A stretch of DNA of 64,000 nucleotides from Aquilaria yunnanensis (Eukaryota > Streptophyta > Magnoliopsida > Malvales > Thymelaeaceae), in assembly GCA_039654915.1 (NCBI GenBank), contig CM077594.1, positions 18,661,001 through 18,725,000 on the forward strand, in the 5' to 3' direction. Under the pieces are notes generated by a model. It did no database searches and was not told where the DNA came from. It was given only the letters and a program-made list of their open reading frames with translations. Below are positions 43,271-58,400 of the stretch, piece after piece (position 1 is the first letter of the stretch; each line of letters starts with the position of its first letter). A program made the translations under genes and the position numbers.

Positions 43271-46200
43271 AGGGCTAACGTTTTGATAGGTTTAGGACGA
43301 CTTTAGCAACGTGGTGAGTTTTATGACTAAGTTGGCAAAATATGAAAACTTTTAAGACTGACTAATGTCTTATCTCGAGGGAAAATTTTGAGTTTTAGCA
43401 ATTAAAAGTGGGTTTAACCATTGATGAGAAAGAATCACATGAAAATTAAAAAACTCTAAGATTTGGAGTTGACATAAAATTAGGATTTAAAATATTTATA
43501 CAATAAAGTTTTGTGATTAATAGGATAAGGAGTAGGGCTTTTAGCAATTAAAAGTAGTGTTTAACCATTGACCAAAAAGCAATAAAAATTGGCATGAATT
43601 GGGTGGTTTAAACCCAAAATTCCAAGCAAAATTTCTGAAGTAATGGCAAAAATTATACAAATCATAGTGATCAAAGTTTTTTTCTTAGGAGATAGAAATA
43701 TCTTTCCAATAAAAAATAAGTAATGTTTAAGTATTGACACAAAAGTTAAAGTAAAGTTTTTGGATCAATAAAGCAAATAGAAATACTATAATTAGTGAAA
43801 GTTTAACATTGATTTAATAAGCACAAAAACAAAAACAAAAAAAAGAAGGAAAAAGGGGGAAAATGATCAAAATGGCAAATAGATAAAGTTTAGGGACTGA
43901 AATGAGAAAAAATTAATAGCTTAGGAACTGAAACAGATTTAAATAAAAAAAGTTGACAAGACAAAAACTAAATAAAGTGCTTGTAGATTTTATCTTTGAC
44001 AACTATAGTCCCCAAACTTGCATATTTATTGACCTCACCACTGACCTTACTTTTTCTCAAGGCCTGATCGTCAGATGAAATAGTTTAAAACCAAAGCAGA
44101 AGAAAGGAAACCTGTGGAGGGCTAAAAAGGGGTTAAACCATTACTTAGGAAAAATGGGAAAATATGTACTGATTAAGAACAGTAGCCCATGTCGACAACT
44201 AATATAGTTATAATAACATCATCTCAATTCTCAATGTTGAGCAAACGAGAAACTGAGCGACTTGAGGGGGATTGCTTGCTCTACAAAACACATAACCTAA
44301 GTAACATTATTGTTGCATGATAAAAGTTCAGTGGCTTATATAAAATTTAATCTTAAAAAGTAAAACAAAATATTGATGACGGTAATAAACTATTTACCTA
44401 TGTCAAGAAAATCGTAGCAAATTTGCCTATTTCAAAAAGATTAAGTGGGCGATTTTTCAATAAAAATATGAGTGCCTAATTTGTCAGGTAAACCTAAGAT
44501 TAGTGCCATCTTTACCTATTTTATCTTTATGATTATTAGACTTTAATAAAACTATGAACTTAATATAGGACTTCAAATAAAAACTGAATCACCTCTAGAC
44601 TTGGCTTAAGTTGAGGAATACTCCACATAGTTTACATTTGTTGAATAAAATGACACTGGTTCAATTCGAATTGTGGTTTTAAAATGTTTTTAAAATGTTA
44701 AAAGAAATTTTTAAACATTGTAAATACTAGAACCACTATATCTCCATTCTACTCTTTTATCAAAAACTAATATCTAATGATTACAATATCTTGATATATT
44801 AGTTATTAGATGTAAAATGAAGAATTATAACCATTAGAGAAGGTAACAATCGGTGCATTGTTGCGGCATTGTCTTGATAAATTGTTTAATCATTTCTATA
44901 TACTTATTGTTTTCAATGATATTAAGACACCTATTATTGGTGTTAGACTTAGAGAGGATGGTTGAAATGCCTATATGAGGTAAACGAAATATTTTTACCA
45001 CTTTTTAGCTTTTACCTAATCATGTGTTTATGTTACAAATTTAGCCTTTTCTTTCTCAATTTTTCTTTTACATCTACAAAACTTTTTATTTTCAGCATTG
45101 TTTACTAGACTTTTTATTTTCAATCCACTGTCTGTCATTTTGACTCACCCATGAAAGAAAAAATAACAAATCTTTTGATCATTATAAGAAGCCTTGGGTT
45201 GAAAGGTTGGAGAAGCATCAAAGAAGAAAGAAGGCAAATTTGTCCTTAAAAAGAGAAACAAATATCACCATTGTCTTAGATAAACTTGCCATTTACCATG
45301 GTAATTAATGCATTTAAATGCACATATTAGATAAGCCCTTGTTACAATTAGGCTACTAGTTTGAAGTTAAACATATACAAGCATAATAACATCCTTTGTC
45401 ACATTTACAACTTTTTGTTAGGCTTTATGATTAAGGAGAAGGTCATGACTATTTTCAAAATCTACTTCTAATAATGATGTTGCACTTGAAGATGTAAAAA
45501 ATTATTAGACTTTTATGTTTGGTGAAAACATATTTTCATATCTATTCTTTGTGGTACTCATAATCTATTACAAGTGTGATGATGTGAGTGAATTATCATA
45601 AACTTATGAAGTGAAGGGGTTTCCTGCACAAAATCTGGAGGACTTCAGGGCCAATTAACTCACTTTTTGGGTGCCCAGTTTATGTTGAATGTAGCGTCAC
45701 TCCTCGAATCCAAGTTTTGCTTGTGGGTATCCTTTTGCATTGCCATTAGGCTAGCTAATGCAGGACATTTTCATATCTATTGTTTGTGGCATATTGATAT
45801 TATAAACTTAAACAACAAAAGTCAATATTAGAATGTTGAACGTTAGATGTTATATTTTTTTTATACTAAGAATCATTTTTATAAGTTTACATGATATCTG
45901 TTTTTTTAGAATCCGAAAGACAATTAAATTAATATATGTAGCATTTAGTGAAGGTAGGATTTGAACACTGACTTTCGTTCAATGTCGCTAAGGCTTAGAT
46001 CTAAGCCTCAAATAAACTAATCATGCACAAGGATGATGTTGAATGTTGAAATTCAGGTGATTAAACATTGTTTAGTTATTTTCACTAGGCCAAATACAAT
46101 GCATATTTATGGAGAAGTAACTCAAACAAGTATAGCTACTCTCCATGTAGTGGGGGAGCTAGTAAGGGTTGGAGTTGATCGCATAATTCACCCTAATTCA

Positions 46201-46822
46201 TGTACTAGTAGTGATGTAAAAATTTATTATATATATATTTATCAAATGAAAATATTTAAATATACTTAAATTAGGTTAGAAAAACTTAACGTTTGAATTT
46301 TTGTAGTACAAAATGAATGTTATTACTTTCACAATATAACTATTGTATCTATTTATGTCTAATTTAATAACTAGAGTAATAAGAATTTGTATATTAATTA
46401 CATTTATATATTTTTTAAAAATTTAAATTTCTTTTTTCTACTTCTTCATTCTTAAAATGATGTATAACTAATTGGTTTTAGATTTCTATGTAAAGTAAAA
46501 ACAACAAACATTTAAATCTTAGTATCTCTTGAAGTTTTCATTTTTGCCACCTCCTTTATACTGTTCCCCCTTAACTACACAAATTTTGAAATTCCAAAGA
46601 GAGCATTAAAAAGTTTCTCTTTGAATCGATTTTCTTGCTTGATTACCATTTTTCATAAACAATAATTATATATTTTTTTGGCACAAATGGTAGGATTTTA
46701 TTTCCTTTGGTTTTAAGTTAGGCTTTGTCAATTTTATAATGTAGACTCCCTAACCCTTGATTGTTACTGCTAATGAGCATTTTCTGATAATATAAAATTT
46801 GCACCCAGAGAGGTATTTTACA

Positions 46823-46855
<33 letters not shown>

Positions 46856-47242
46856 CATTTCCCACATACATATATGCTAACAAATTTATTATATTTTCAC
46901 TATTCCAAAAAATTTATTAAAAGTCATTTGAACATAGTGCAATTTTGTGTTTTTTCATGCATGTGAAATCTTTTGGTCTTCCCAAAATCCACATAAATAA
47001 TAACTATACTGAATTTCTTACAAAATCTAAATGCTTCTTTAGTGTTATCTTACTACCAACTATTTAAATCTTGCCAATCAATTTGAATCCCAATTTAATC
47101 TTACTTTAATGTCTTTGATATGTATATAGTTTGTTTTCCACTTCCATGCTTTTAATGCATGAGAGTCTTTTTCTTCTTCTTCTTTCCTTTCATGATTAAC
47201 CTTTTTTTTTACTATATAAATAACCAATTCAAGCATGAAGAC
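43271..47242. other. intergenic DNA with decayed repeats
   Basis: No gene is supported. Loose direct repeats containing TTTAGCAATTAAAAGT and GTTTAACCATTGA occur near 43390 and 43535, with weaker relatives further right. The 78-codon frame at 46033-46269 has no domain. Confidence 0.5.
46826..46855. repeat. (CA)n microsatellite
   Basis: A CA run with one interruption near its start. Confidence 0.95.
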
Positions 47243-48630
47243 TGTTGGGGATTTGTAGCTCAAATTAAAGAATTAAGAAATTGTGGCTAAAACTAATGGG
47301 TTGGAGGAGTTGGGGTGTGAATTGGCCACTTTTTACATGAAGAACAGGGAAATGCGTCAGTGAATAATAAGCTGTGTTGTTGAATAGTAAAATATGGTGA
47401 AATCCTTATAATATCCACTCTTGCTCATTTGGTTAGTATGTTTGCCTTCAAGTATTACCAAGCAAAAAAAGTGTATACATTGTGTGACAGTTTACCACCA
47501 ATGAGAGGCAAAACAAAACATACTTGTTTCGAGGAAAATATTATAAGTAATAGAAATTTGTCTTGAGGTGTGAAAAAATAATCAAACATCTATTTAGGGT
47601 GTTTGGAAATGCTATTATTTTGGGCTTATCTTAGTTAGTACTTAACCTCTAGAATTTGTGTCTATAGAATTTTTTCTTTTTGTAAGCTTGCTATTTTAAT
47701 GGTGGAGGAAAATCTTAAAGGTTGTCCAATAGATGTAGCCCAAAATTAAAGTAAACACCATTAAGTTTCTAGTATAATTTTTATTGATCATCTTGTAATC
47801 AAAGTTCTTATTTGCTGTGCCCACCAACTAGTATCAGAGTTGAAGGTTGTTCTAAGTGATACAAAAGAGGTTTGTTGGAAACTATGATGTTGTATTTGTT
47901 AAAAATCAAACCATTGATGATATTGAAAAAGTTAGGAAGAATACTTATGGATTTGATGGTAGTATAATAGACTTACAGTTGATTTCTTTAAAGTCCAATA
48001 ATAATATAGAGACAGGCTGGAAATGATGTACAAGGTGACCAATTAGAAAAGGTGGATCTTGGTGGGTATAGTCGATGTCGATTTTTCTGGTAGGGAGTGT
48101 TGCATGCTTGCTAGTTATTCTTGGCAAATGTTGAGCATGACATGAGGAGTCTTTGACCATTGTTAATCCTGTTAAGATAGACCTAATTTCATCCGTGGCA
48201 ATTACTTGGCACGATGGAATGTAGAACAAAGATTCTTTATTAAGGTGGAGAGTGAAAACAAGACAAGGTGATGTGAATCAATCGATCATAAGGGGGTTAA
48301 CTATGCATAAATAGTGATGTGACCGGAAGATCACTCTTTATGAAACTCGAGATGGACTAGTGAAAAGAGAAGTTCAATTTAAGGTGGAGCTGACTTTATG
48401 GGGAATTTCATCATTTGTAAAGTAGCGGGTGCTTGTGTGCAACGGTGAATTTAAGCAAGGTGAAGAATGTGTAAGGATTTGTGGCTTAAATTAAAGAATT
48501 TAGTAGTTGTGGCTAAAATTAAAGAACTAAAGGGCATGAAGTGTAATTTGGTCATTTTTATGAAGTGAATAGTAAAATGAGTAGGTGAACAATAAAACAG
48601 GTGAATACTACAATGCGGTGGAATCCTTAT
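47243..48630 (+). mobile_element. remnant of a small LTR element, second LTR cut by the gypsy element
   Basis: Two direct repeats, from 47243 (TGTTGGGGATTTGTAGC) and from 48468 (TGTGTAAGGATTTGTGGC), align loosely over about 165 bp. After the first, near 47828, a TAGTATCAGAG motif resembles a tRNA-Met primer site. The inside has no coding capacity. The second copy stops where the LTR of the next element begins. It could be a TRIM-like or deleted copia element. Confidence 0.5.
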
Positions 48631-50657
48631 TGTCACCCTCCCTTAAACACATGTGTGAAATATAAGCCTAAGCTTAAGCCCAAGCACTTGGAAGGCTTTT
48701 GGGGCACTGTGGGCCTAGGCATAGACATTTGTGCTCAGGCACCTAGGAGGGCCTCTGGGGCACATAAGGTACAAGCACAGGCATATGCATTATAGGGGCG
48801 TCGGGTTTTGGGCACATGCATCAGGCCTTATGCACCTACAGACACACTTAATTGGCATCACTAGTCTAAGTGACAAGAACGGTGATGCTAGGAAAAGGAC
48901 TAATGCTATTTTAAGCCTTAAGTTTGATTAAGAAAAACATTTTCATGGTACATTAACAAACATGCTCAGAAAATGAACCAAACTTAGAAAAATCAAATTC
49001 ATCTTCACTGGTTTACTTGCTTAATTTTATTAACCAGGGTTAGATTAGGAACCATGATATTTTGATGGTTGTAGCGGTGTCTAACAAGCTTAATTATGTT
49101 AAAAAACAAGTTTAAACAAGATTCCAAGGGTCTGGATCAGTAGAACCAAGTTTCATACTCAAAATCAAAACTAAGAAAAACAACCATAACACTAATCTTT
49201 GACCAAAGAGTTGGCTTTGTAGAAAACACATATTTTGAAGGAAAGACATATATCCATAGCTCCAAATACATAAAAATAAGTTGTTCAAACCATCCTCGCC
49301 TACAAACTAGACCAGAACCCATCCCAAACCTCTTACATACAGAACACAGAAACTAGGAGTAAGAACTTGTATTTCCACCAAGACTACATTCTAATTACAA
49401 CTTCAGAATTACAAAATCATACTTTGTCTTATGCTCTTGAGTCAAGTACTTTCTTCTCTTAAGTACACCAATATGTCTAATACACTGGACATGCTCAAAA
49501 CCAAGTACATGAGTTCTTTGTTTAAGATGCTGCAACTATATACATTCAATAAATATTTCACAGTATTACTTGCATTCATAAAACCTTAAACCAAACCATA
49601 GTTCAATCTACTCTAGGTTTAGTATCTTCAAAGAAGAAGCAAGGATAAGTTTTATTGAAACTTAATAACAAAACTGAAGCTAAGGCGCATAACATCACAA
49701 CAAAGCAAGTGCAAAATCAAAATATGGACAATAAAAGCTCCTGGAAACCAAGTCTTAAGCATAATTAATCAATCAACCAAGCTCATGAGGCCTTAAGTTT
49801 TCTATCTGCTTGTTTTTTCTAGAATTAATTTGGTAACACTTGATTTTCATCGAAATCAAGCTAAACAATCAATGTGCTAAAACCAAGATCATCCAATCCT
49901 TGTCTATCCCTCTGGTTTCTAATACCTCATTCTGTGATTAATGTTTTAGCAACAAATCCTTCATGCATATCATAATATCTCTAATTACTAAAAGGAATTT
50001 GTGTTTTTTTACCAAAATTTAAAATTCTTACTTTAAAGCTCCCAGAACTCATAGTTTAAGCCATTTGCCTTCTGCTTCAAGATTTCTTTCCATCTCTGCA
50101 AATAAACCAATTCTTCTTTAATCCAAAAGCAAATCTTTTACAAGTATTAATTCTAAATGAAGATTAAGTTTTCTCAGTAAAGGTTGTGGCTTGCGAGCAA
50201 GAAAAAAATAAGAAGATGGTTGGAACTCTCAGAGCTCAATAACTCAGACTTTCAAACTGTGAATGGGTGGCAAAATACAGCTTCATCCTGAGACTATTTT
50301 GAGTGATGTACTCTAGTCTTCAGGTTTTAACTCGATACTACTTCCACGACTAAAACCACTTTATAACAATTCCTTTGTTTCACTTAAGTTCTCAGCTCTT
50401 CAGCACTTTTCAAAACAATCCCCTATACTGATCTTGGTGCACAATTAGCTCCATCAACATAGTTTTACCTTCAATAATTTTAATTTAAACCATGTCTTTA
50501 ATTCTTGTCAACTTGATCACCTGAAACAACTCTTACCTCTTTAAAATGACTAAGTCTACACATTTACTCCCAAATAGTAATTACTTAAAAACAAAATAAC
50601 AATAATAGAAACAAAATCTCATTATCTATGTTAGGGCAGGGGTTGTAGTTCTTCACA
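48631..50657 (-). repeat. 3' LTR of a decayed Ty3-gypsy element, right end approximate
   Basis: From TGTCACCC (48631) the sequence parallels 61297 onwards over about 700 bp. In both copies this includes GGCACCTAGGAGGGCC, CACTAGTCTAAGT and CTAGGAGTAAGAACTT. The other end is placed near CTTCACA at 50657, where pol coding similarity stops. That end is uncertain. Confidence 0.7.
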
Positions 50658-50659
50658 CC

Positions 50660-53600
50660 TTCATTAATTTGGTCCTTCAAATTGTGCATCAATTCTAAGA
50701 ATCTTTTAGGATACTGAGCATATATATCTGCTTCTATTTCCTAGGTTGCTTTGTTTATGCCATGGTTTGTCCACTAAATTTTCTCCATAGGGATTAGTTT
50801 ATTTCTAAGCTTATTGGTCTGTCTATCCAACGCTTAGGCTGCTTATTCTTCATATGTCAAGTCTGCTTCAAGGATTACTAATTCCACAGGTGGTACATGT
50901 TTATGATCCATTATGTATTTCTTAAGCACACTAATGTGGAACACATTATGGATATATGGTAAAAAATGTGGTAAAGTCAGTCTATATGTTACTTTTCCAA
51001 CTTTCTCTAGTATCTCAATTGGCCCAACAAATTTTAGTGCTAACTTCCCTTTCATTCCAAATATCATCACACCTTTTGTAGGTGAAACTTTCAGCCATAC
51101 TTTATTACAAATTTCAAACTCCTGATCTCTTCTTCTCATATTTGCATACCTTTTATTCCTATGATTTATAGCTTTGAGTCTTTCTTGTATAATTTTTATC
51201 TTCTCTGTAATGTCATGAATTATTTTAAACATAAGCTCTAATCTATCAACTGGATCTACCCCAACAATGTAGGGTTATGCACTTTCTCCTATATAAGGCT
51301 TCAAAAGGGTGCCATTTTGAAGGTAGTTTGGTAGTTGTTGTTGTAAGAAAACTCTACTAGAGGCAAATGTTTATCCCACCATGCTTTGAAGCCACGACAC
51401 ATCCCCTCAACATATCTCCAAGTGTTTGAATGACTTTTTCTATTTCCTGTCTGATGGGGGATGGTATGCAAAACTCAAATTCATTTGGGTTCCTAAGGCT
51501 TTGTGAAAACCTATCCAAAACCTAGACCAATATCTAGGGTCCCTATTTGATTCTATACAATCAGGGATACTATGAAGCCTAAAAATCTCTTAAATGTATA
51601 GGTGTGCCAATTTATTTACCGAATTAGTCATTCTAGCAGGCAGAAAATGGGAAATTTTAATTAATCTATTAATAATCACCAAAATAGCATCATGTTGCCT
51701 TTTAGTCAGTTGCATTCCAGTGAAAAATTCTGTAGTGATTAATCCTTTTTTTTCACTAGAATGGGCAAAGGTTCAAGCTTCCCAATTGGCTTATGATGTT
51801 CAACCTTTACTACTTGGCAAGTTAAGCATCTTGCCATAAACATGTGCACATTTTTCTTCATTCCAGGCCACCATAAATGAAGCTTTAAGTCACGATACAG
51901 TTTATCTTCTTTAGGGTGCATGCTCAACTTACTATGATGTACTTTTGTGAGTATCTTATCCTTTAGTTATTCCAGGTCAGGCACATACAATCTTTCTTTG
52001 AAGTACAACATCCTATCTTTGTAGTTGAAGAATTGGTGTAGGTTTCTATGTCTAGCCTATTTTGAGACTTTTGTAGTTTTGGATCCTTCATTTGAGCTTT
52101 TTTAACCTACTGGAGCCGACCAGTTTCAATCACCAAAGCATATACTTGCTATTATTCCCAATGTTTCCACCTGGCATATAGATGTATGAAAGAATTGACT
52201 TCTATTTTAGTGGCTAGATCTCTAGAGTTAACTACTTCAGTATATTTTTTTGCTTAAAGCATTTATAACTAAACTTTTTTTTTTTTTTTTACAAAATATT
52301 GAATTAAGCAATCACAGTCCTTTATGAATTCTAACCATATTCTTTACCTCATGTTGAGGTCTTTCTAAGTGGAAAGGTAATGTAGGCTCTTGTGATCAGT
52401 GTATATTTGAAAGGACATCCCAAGTAAATAGTGTCTCTATACCTTTAATGCATATATTTCTACTGCTAGTTCTAAATCATGAACTGGGTACTTCACTTTA
52501 TGAGGTCTTAATTGCCTAGAGCCATAAGCTATTATTTATGATTCTTGTATTAACACAACCCCTAATCTTAAACTTGAAGCATCTATGTATACAATAAAGT
52601 TATTTTTTGGATCAAGTAGAGTGAGTATGCTAGCTATGGTAAGTCTCATTTTTAGTTCTTAAAAGCTAGCTTCATAAGCTTCTGACCATTCAAACTTATT
52701 AGTAAGTTTCATTTTTAGTTCTTAAAACCTAGCTTCACAAGCTTCTGGCCATTCAAACTTACAAGCCTTATTGGTCAAATGAGTCAAAGGTGTAGCCAAA
52801 ATAGAAAATCTTTCTACAAATCTTCTGTAATATCCTGTCATTCCCAAAAAAATTCCAATCTCGGCCATATTTGTAAGCATTTTCCATTTTAGAAATGCTT
52901 ACACCTTACTTGGATCTATTGACAACCCTTGGTTGTTGATGATATGTCCTAAGAAAAAGATTTTAGACAACCAAAATTGACTCTTTGACAACTTGGCATA
53001 GAATTGAATTGATTCTATCTAAGCACATCCAATACAATCCTAAAATGTTTATCATGTTCTTCTTCTATTTTGGAGTATATAAGGATATCATCTACAAAGA
53101 CTTCTACAAACAGATCCAAGTAAGGTGTAAATACTTTATTCATAATGTCCATGAAAGTCGCTAGGGCATTTGTTAGCTCAAATGGTATGACCACAAACTC
53201 AAAATGTCCATACCTAGTACTAAATGCAGTTTTAGGTATATCTTCTTCTCTAACTTTGAGGTGAAAGTACCCTGACCTCAAATCTATTTTGGAAAATATT
53301 TTGGTTCCTGATCAAATAGGCACTCAATTTTAGGCAAGTGGTACATATTCTTTACACTGACTGAATTTAACTTTCTATAAATTATACAGTGCTTCAAAAT
53401 TCCATCTTTCTTTTTTATAGTCAAAACTAGAGCTCTCTAAGGTAAAGTACTTGGTCTTATAAACCCTTTGTTCAATAATTCATCTAGCTATTTGTTTAAC
53501 TTAGCCATTTCAGGGGTAAAAACTCTATATAGGGGAATTGATATGGGAATTGCTCTTGGTTATGAGTGAATAACAAATTTCACTTCCCTTTGAGGTGGTA

Positions 53601-53810
53601 AACTAGATAAATCTATGGAAAACACTTCTGGGACTCTTTTACTACTTGTATTCCCTCTAGGTTAGCTTTTACATTACTTTTGTTCAAGGCATAGTACTCT
53701 TCTTCCTCTATTACAAGCACTTTTCCTTTAACTATACACTGCATACTATACATGCCATCTACTAACTCATTGAAATTAACTGGATTAAAGTTCTCACACC
53801 AACTTCTTTG
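50660..53810 (-). pseudogene. Ty3-gypsy pol remnant (reverse transcriptase, integrase)
   Basis: Readable pieces: reverse transcriptase with [10 protein letters not shown] (53015-53281), integrase finger region with LTCQV (51739-51927), and integrase C-terminal part with KVWLKVSPTKG and HNVFHISVLKKY (50843-51232). Between them are stops, frameshifts and a local duplication near 52640-52760 (CTTAAAA-CTAGCTTCA-AGCTTCTG). Not functional. Confidence 0.9.
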
Positions 53811-53869
53811 ATTGACAAGAGAAATGGAGTCACTCTAATGTCTTGAATTATGAAGGAGAAAAAGTACAT

Positions 53870-54830
53870 TTCCATGGACATTGAAGGTGGTGCTTGCAAG
53901 ATGATTGAAGAGGAAGACCATGTCAAAATAAGTACAAAGAAAATTAAATCTACAACTACTGATCTATAGATTGTTCATGATGTTGTATTTCCTTTGGTAT
54001 CATTTAAGGATAAATTAATAGGTTGGAGGAATGGTAGTGCCTAATCTGATGCAACAACCATGGATTTATATGATGAGGAACTCGATAACCTGATTAAGGT
54101 AGTTGGTAGGACTGTGTTAAGAGTTAGATTTCCAAATAAAGTGAGAGCCATAATGGGGCGACGTTGGTAGATGGTGGTGGTTAGAAAGCCTGTTGGTTGT
54201 AATATCAATTATCATATCCTGTGTGCCAAGATTACATCTCTCTAGGAAATGCAAGGGGTTTCAAAACCATTGATTTAGGATTTGGCTACTTCATTTTTCA
54301 TTTTGATAAGAGGGATGATTATATTAAAGTCCTCTTGAGAGGCCCTTGGATGATCATGGGGCACTATTTGGTAGTTCAATCTTCGAAGCCTAGGTTTCGT
54401 CCATTAATGACAATGATAAATTCCATGATTGCTTGGATCCAATCACCTGAGTTACCTTTAAGCCATTACAAGGAGAGCTGCCTGCTGAAAATTGCTAGTG
54501 TTGTCAGAAAGCCAATAAGAGTAGACACGATGTTTGTGTTATAGCTTAAAGAAGGTTTGCTTATATGTGTATAGATTTTGATCTCTCCAAACCACTGGTT
54601 TCAAAAATTGAGCTTGGTAGTATAATACAAAGGGTGGAGTATGAAGGTTTGTATACCATTTGCTTTGGGTGTGTATGTTTTGGGCATCGTATCGAAAGTT
54701 ATTAAAAAAATGTGGCAATGGCCCAGGTTTTGTTAAGACAGGGTTCACTGGGGAATGTTGCTTCTAAAAAAACTATGGTGTCAAAGACCTCGCAAAATCC
54801 TGCAAGTTAGGGAAAATGCGGTGGAAACAT
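53870..54830 (+). pseudogene. LINE ORF1 remnant (DUF4283)
   Basis: The longest open piece (54221-54544) reads GFGYFIFHFDKRDDY then VLLRGPWMIMGHYLVVQ, the core of the DUF4283 domain found in plant L1 ORF1 and relatives. Stops and frame changes lie before and after it. Confidence 0.8.
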
Positions 54831-55479
54831 GACTGAATAATTCGGAAGAACTTGACCTCTATGGGCCGGTGATGCTAGTGGCACATCGACAACCACATGC
54901 TAGGCAAGGGTGTAATGTCAATGTGAAATCCAAACGATCTTTTTAAAAAAATCTAGGGGAAATCAATTTTTTTCCTTATTTGACCAGGTTGAAGATATGG
55001 AAACAAATTTTCAGACATACGTGATTGAGACTCAGAAGGAAATCATCTAACCTAAAAACAAGTATCAAGGCACAAATAGAGGGGATAAATCTATGGGTTT
55101 GAACCGTGCAGGCCCAAGTGGGTCAAGCTAAAGAGTGGCATTAAAAGAAATGAATAAAAATAGTGCGACTAGAATGCGCTTGGGCTAGGTTAAGGGGAAG
55201 TGCCAAAGCCCACAACCGTGAGGCTTAAAGATGTAGAAAAACATGTAACGTGGTAGCTTGAAGTTTTGTAGTTGAGTAATGGACACCACATATAATCCTC
55301 CTTACTGAGACGATGAGAACTTTGATGAGCATATGAACCCTTACTTTGAAAGGGATGGCATTAATGCAAAAGAGTTGTCTCCAAGCTCTCTAGAATGTTC
55401 GAAGATGAGGATGAGATGGTTGTAGAGACTTATTCTTCCCTGACCTAGTTAAGGTCATCTCTTACTTTTTATCATTTTT

Positions 55480-58400
55480 TTCATGAAGATAATTGGTTGG
55501 AATTGCAGGGGAGTTGGCAATGATCATTTTATTGGAGCTTGTTATGAATTGTGTTAGGAATACAAGCTAAATATTGTCTATATTCTTAAGACCAAGTCAG
55601 ATAGCATGGACTTAGGGGATAAGAAGAAAAATATTGGATTCACAGATGATTGTGTGGTGCCCGCCACTGGCTTTGTTGGGGGGCTCTGGATTCTTTGAAA
55701 TTTGGCTTATGTGGATGTCCGGATCTTAGCGACTAGCGCTCAAACAATCCATACAATGGTCATGATTTTGGATATTTCATCTGTCATTTCCTTTGCGTAT
55801 GTCCAGCCTTCTCATCCGCGTAAGGATGCATTCTGTGGGAGTCTTAAAAATTTTTCTATCCAAATTTCCTAGCCTTGGTTTTTGTTAGGTGAGTTTAATG
55901 ACTTTACTTTAGTTTTAAAGCAATTTGGTGGTGAAGCGTGGGCAATGAGGTTTAGGAATTGTATGGATGCTTGCTCATTAATGGATGTTAGAGTCCTTGG
56001 TGCGAAATTCACATGGGTTGGGAAGATTCAAAAGTATGTTATGATAGTTGAATGTTTAGTACGTGTTCTTTAAAATTCAGAAGCTTTGGTTCGCTTCCTA
56101 AAGGCTAACTTTTCAACCTTTCCCATATTCATTCTGATTATAGTCCAGTCATGTTTGTGCCTTTTTGCTTGCTACCCTCTAAAAAAGATCACAAAATCTT
56201 TAGGTGTGAGGTTGCTTTACTCACCCATGAGGAGTTTCCTTTAGTCTTTGAAACAACATGGAAAAGATACAATGACAACCTAGCTCTTTTGGTGGAAAAT
56301 TTTAAATAAGAATTTAAGCACTCGAATTTTCATGTCTTCAGAAACATTTTTACTTGCAAGAAGAAGCTTACAGCTTGTCTTAGAGGTATTTAGTAGGTGC
56401 ATAATTACAACTCATCGAGCTTTCTTTAAGACTTGAGGTCCAAGCTTTTAGTGGAGTACAAGGAAGTTTTAAGGCAGGAAGAGTTTTTTTGGTTCCAAAA
56501 GTCTAGAAAGGACTACATTGCCAAATAGGATAGGAACACCAAATTTTTTCATGTGTCAACGCTGGGATAACTATCTCTAAACAAAATCCCTACCCCCAAG
56601 ATTGTTTATATTTGGGTTATAGATCAATTTCACCTGAAGTAACATGTTGCCCAATTTTCCATTCTTTGTTTCAGGAAGAGAGAGTTAGTACGTTGAATGT
56701 TCTTCCTCAAATGAATTACCCAGTTGTTTTGGAAACTGAAGGGACTACTCTCTGCTATCCGATAACAGAATAGGAGGTTTGGTTAGCTCTCTTCTCCATG
56801 AAAGGTATGAACGTGCTTAGCCCAGATGGGTTTCAGCCTATTTTTTATTAGAAATTTTGGAATGTAGTGAAGGCAGACCTTGTGAGTTTTGTTCGAAATG
56901 CTTTGCACACCCATTCTTTCCTAACAGATTTAGCTCAAGGCCTGGTGGTCCTAATTTTGAAGGCTAAGTGCCCATAGGCGATCCAAATCTTTAATCCCAT
57001 CACTTTGTTAAATACCTGCTTTAAGCTTGTTATGAAAGTTTTGGTTAATCATCTTTGGCTTATTATCTCTAACTTGGTTGGTCATTTCCAATCTATTTTC
57101 TTCATAGCAGGGGTACTCAGGATAATATTCTTATAGTGCAGGAAGCTGTTCATTCAATGAAAAAATCTCGAGCCAAGGAGGGGTTTTGGTGGCTAAAATT
57201 GATCTTAGGTAGGCCTATGATACTATTCGTTAGAGTTTTGTTAGGGAAGTCCTCATTGATTTCAATTTTCCTCAAGAAGTCGTTGAGCTAATCATGTTTT
57301 CAATTTATATTATCCGTCAATCTATTTACTGGAGCGGGGAGAAGCTTGATTGTTTTCAACCTGAACGAGGGCTTAATCAGGGGGACCCCCTCTCCCCATA
57401 TCTCTTGATCCCAGTCATGGAGAAGCTATCATATGTTTTTGAAAGGCATATTCACATCAAGGATCGGAAGCTTGTTAAAATTGGCATGAATGGCCCAAAG
57501 CTCTCCCACATATTTTTTGTGAATGATTTGGTTTTGTTTGGTGAAGCTTCAGTCAAATAGGTGGATGTGATGGTTGTTTGCCTTTACACTTTTGCTTTAG
57601 TGTCAAGAAGTTATTTGTTTCTCCCAATAGTCCAAGTAGGACAGCTGACCTATTAAGTGCTAGGTCAGGTGTCCTGTTCCCGTTGACAAAAGACCTTGGT
57701 AGGTATCTGGGAGTCCCGATTCTTTATGGTTGAGTTACTAAGGAGACTTATAACTACATTATCAAGTAGTTAGAGAATAAGTTATTGGGTTGGAGATAGA
57801 AGTTATTGAGTTTAGTAGGCAGGTCTGTCTCAGTTAAAGTGATGATTTAGTCGATTCCCATTTATACCATGTCTACTACTAGGATTCCCAGTCTCCAAAT
57901 GCAACATAATTGAGCCTATTTGTGGGGACTTTTTTGTTGGGGAGTTCCTCATCATCTCGCTGCATAGATCTTGTCAATTGGGATGCAATTTATCTTGGCA
58001 AAAATAAAGGCGGGCCCAACTTAAAAAAGAAGAGAGATGTGAATAAGTCCTTTCTTACTAAGGTTATTCGGAGATTGCTGAATCAGGAAAATGCCTTGTA
58101 ATGCCAAGTGTTCCAAAATAAAAATCTTGTTAATTTTACTATGTTATCTTACCACCAGAAACCAACCAACTCCTACACTTGGAAAAGTATCTTAAACAAT
58201 AGTTTGGTGCTTAAGCGGTGTATAATATGGCGAGTAAGGGATGGTTCTTGAATCTTTTAACGGTATAACATTTGGCTAGGCCAAGAGTCATTGTGAGTGG
58301 ACTTGTTTTACCATCTCTCAACGGAGATAAATAATCTTCGTGTATCATATGTTATTATGGATGATGGTAGTTGGAACACGAGATTACTTCGTGACTATTT

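Noticed and set aside
48601..48931. Two short plus-strand frames
   Set aside because: They lie in the gypsy LTR, whose second copy at 61297-61600 does not keep them open.
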